NCBI GenBank assembly: GCA_045643185.1
Contig: JAZUKH010000231.1
Span: 1-13,843, forward strand
DNA from: RGIG464 sp045643185
GTDB lineage: Bacteria > Myxococcota_A > Bradymonadia > UBA4248
Direction of reading: 5' to 3'
DNA length: 13,843 nucleotides
A program made the translations under genes and the position numbers. Under the pieces are notes generated by a model that did no database searches, had not been told where the DNA came from, and saw nothing but the letters and a program-made list of their open reading frames with translations. This document shows, piece by piece, positions 13,822-13,843 of the stretch. The stretch's first letter is position 1, and the number at the start of each line of letters is the position of its first letter.

Positions 13822-13843
13822 GTCTTCTCGATCCTGCGAACGA

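Overview
The window reads as a chromosomal segment of a diderm bacterium, most likely of myxobacterial/deltaproteobacterial type (Myxococcota or Bradymonadota-like). The pointers are a cell-wall recycling ligase of the Mpl type, a lipid II flippase, a signal-peptide lipoprotein, and a Ser/Thr kinase whose catalytic loop reads HRDISPPN, close to the HRDVSPxN form common in myxobacterial kinases. This placement is inference; there is no rRNA or marker gene to settle it.

Positions 1-9574 form a plus-strand, GC-richer block of mostly recognisable genes: the 3' part of mpl, a tail-anchored Ser/Thr kinase, an HD-domain protein, an RlmD/RumA-type rRNA m5U methyltransferase, a YkgJ-type cysteine-cluster protein, a large protein with two tandem kinase-like domains that both lack the catalytic Asp (a double pseudokinase) joined by four FGASQLPGA repeats, an exported membrane protein of unknown function, and murJ. 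Most of these starts have no clear Shine-Dalgarno sequence. The gaps between them carry many strong inverted repeats.

Positions 9575-13843 look like an accessory block: more AT-rich, with independent promoters, strong ribosome binding sites and longer gaps. It holds a small cysteine-rich lipoprotein, a 359-base gap with two inverted repeats and then a highly structured probable non-coding RNA (about 10303-10515) ending in an intrinsic terminator, a DUF2828/vWA protein (same architecture as Ro60/TROVE RNA-binding proteins) that starts 13 bases after that terminator, and, convergent to it, an AAA-ATPase/PD-(D/E)XK protein. A 25-bp sequence repeated three times, beginning inside the last codons of the DUF2828 gene, makes a long hairpin between the two convergent genes.

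The most interesting unit is the structured RNA plus the DUF2828/vWA gene. By its layout it resembles bacterial Rsr (Ro60)-Y RNA loci, but the protein belongs to a different family and the RNA shows no tRNA-like module or Y RNA motif that I can recognise. It could be an undescribed ribonucleoprotein pair, or alternatively a regulatory leader. The second most interesting item is the double pseudokinase in the same strand block as an apparently active kinase.
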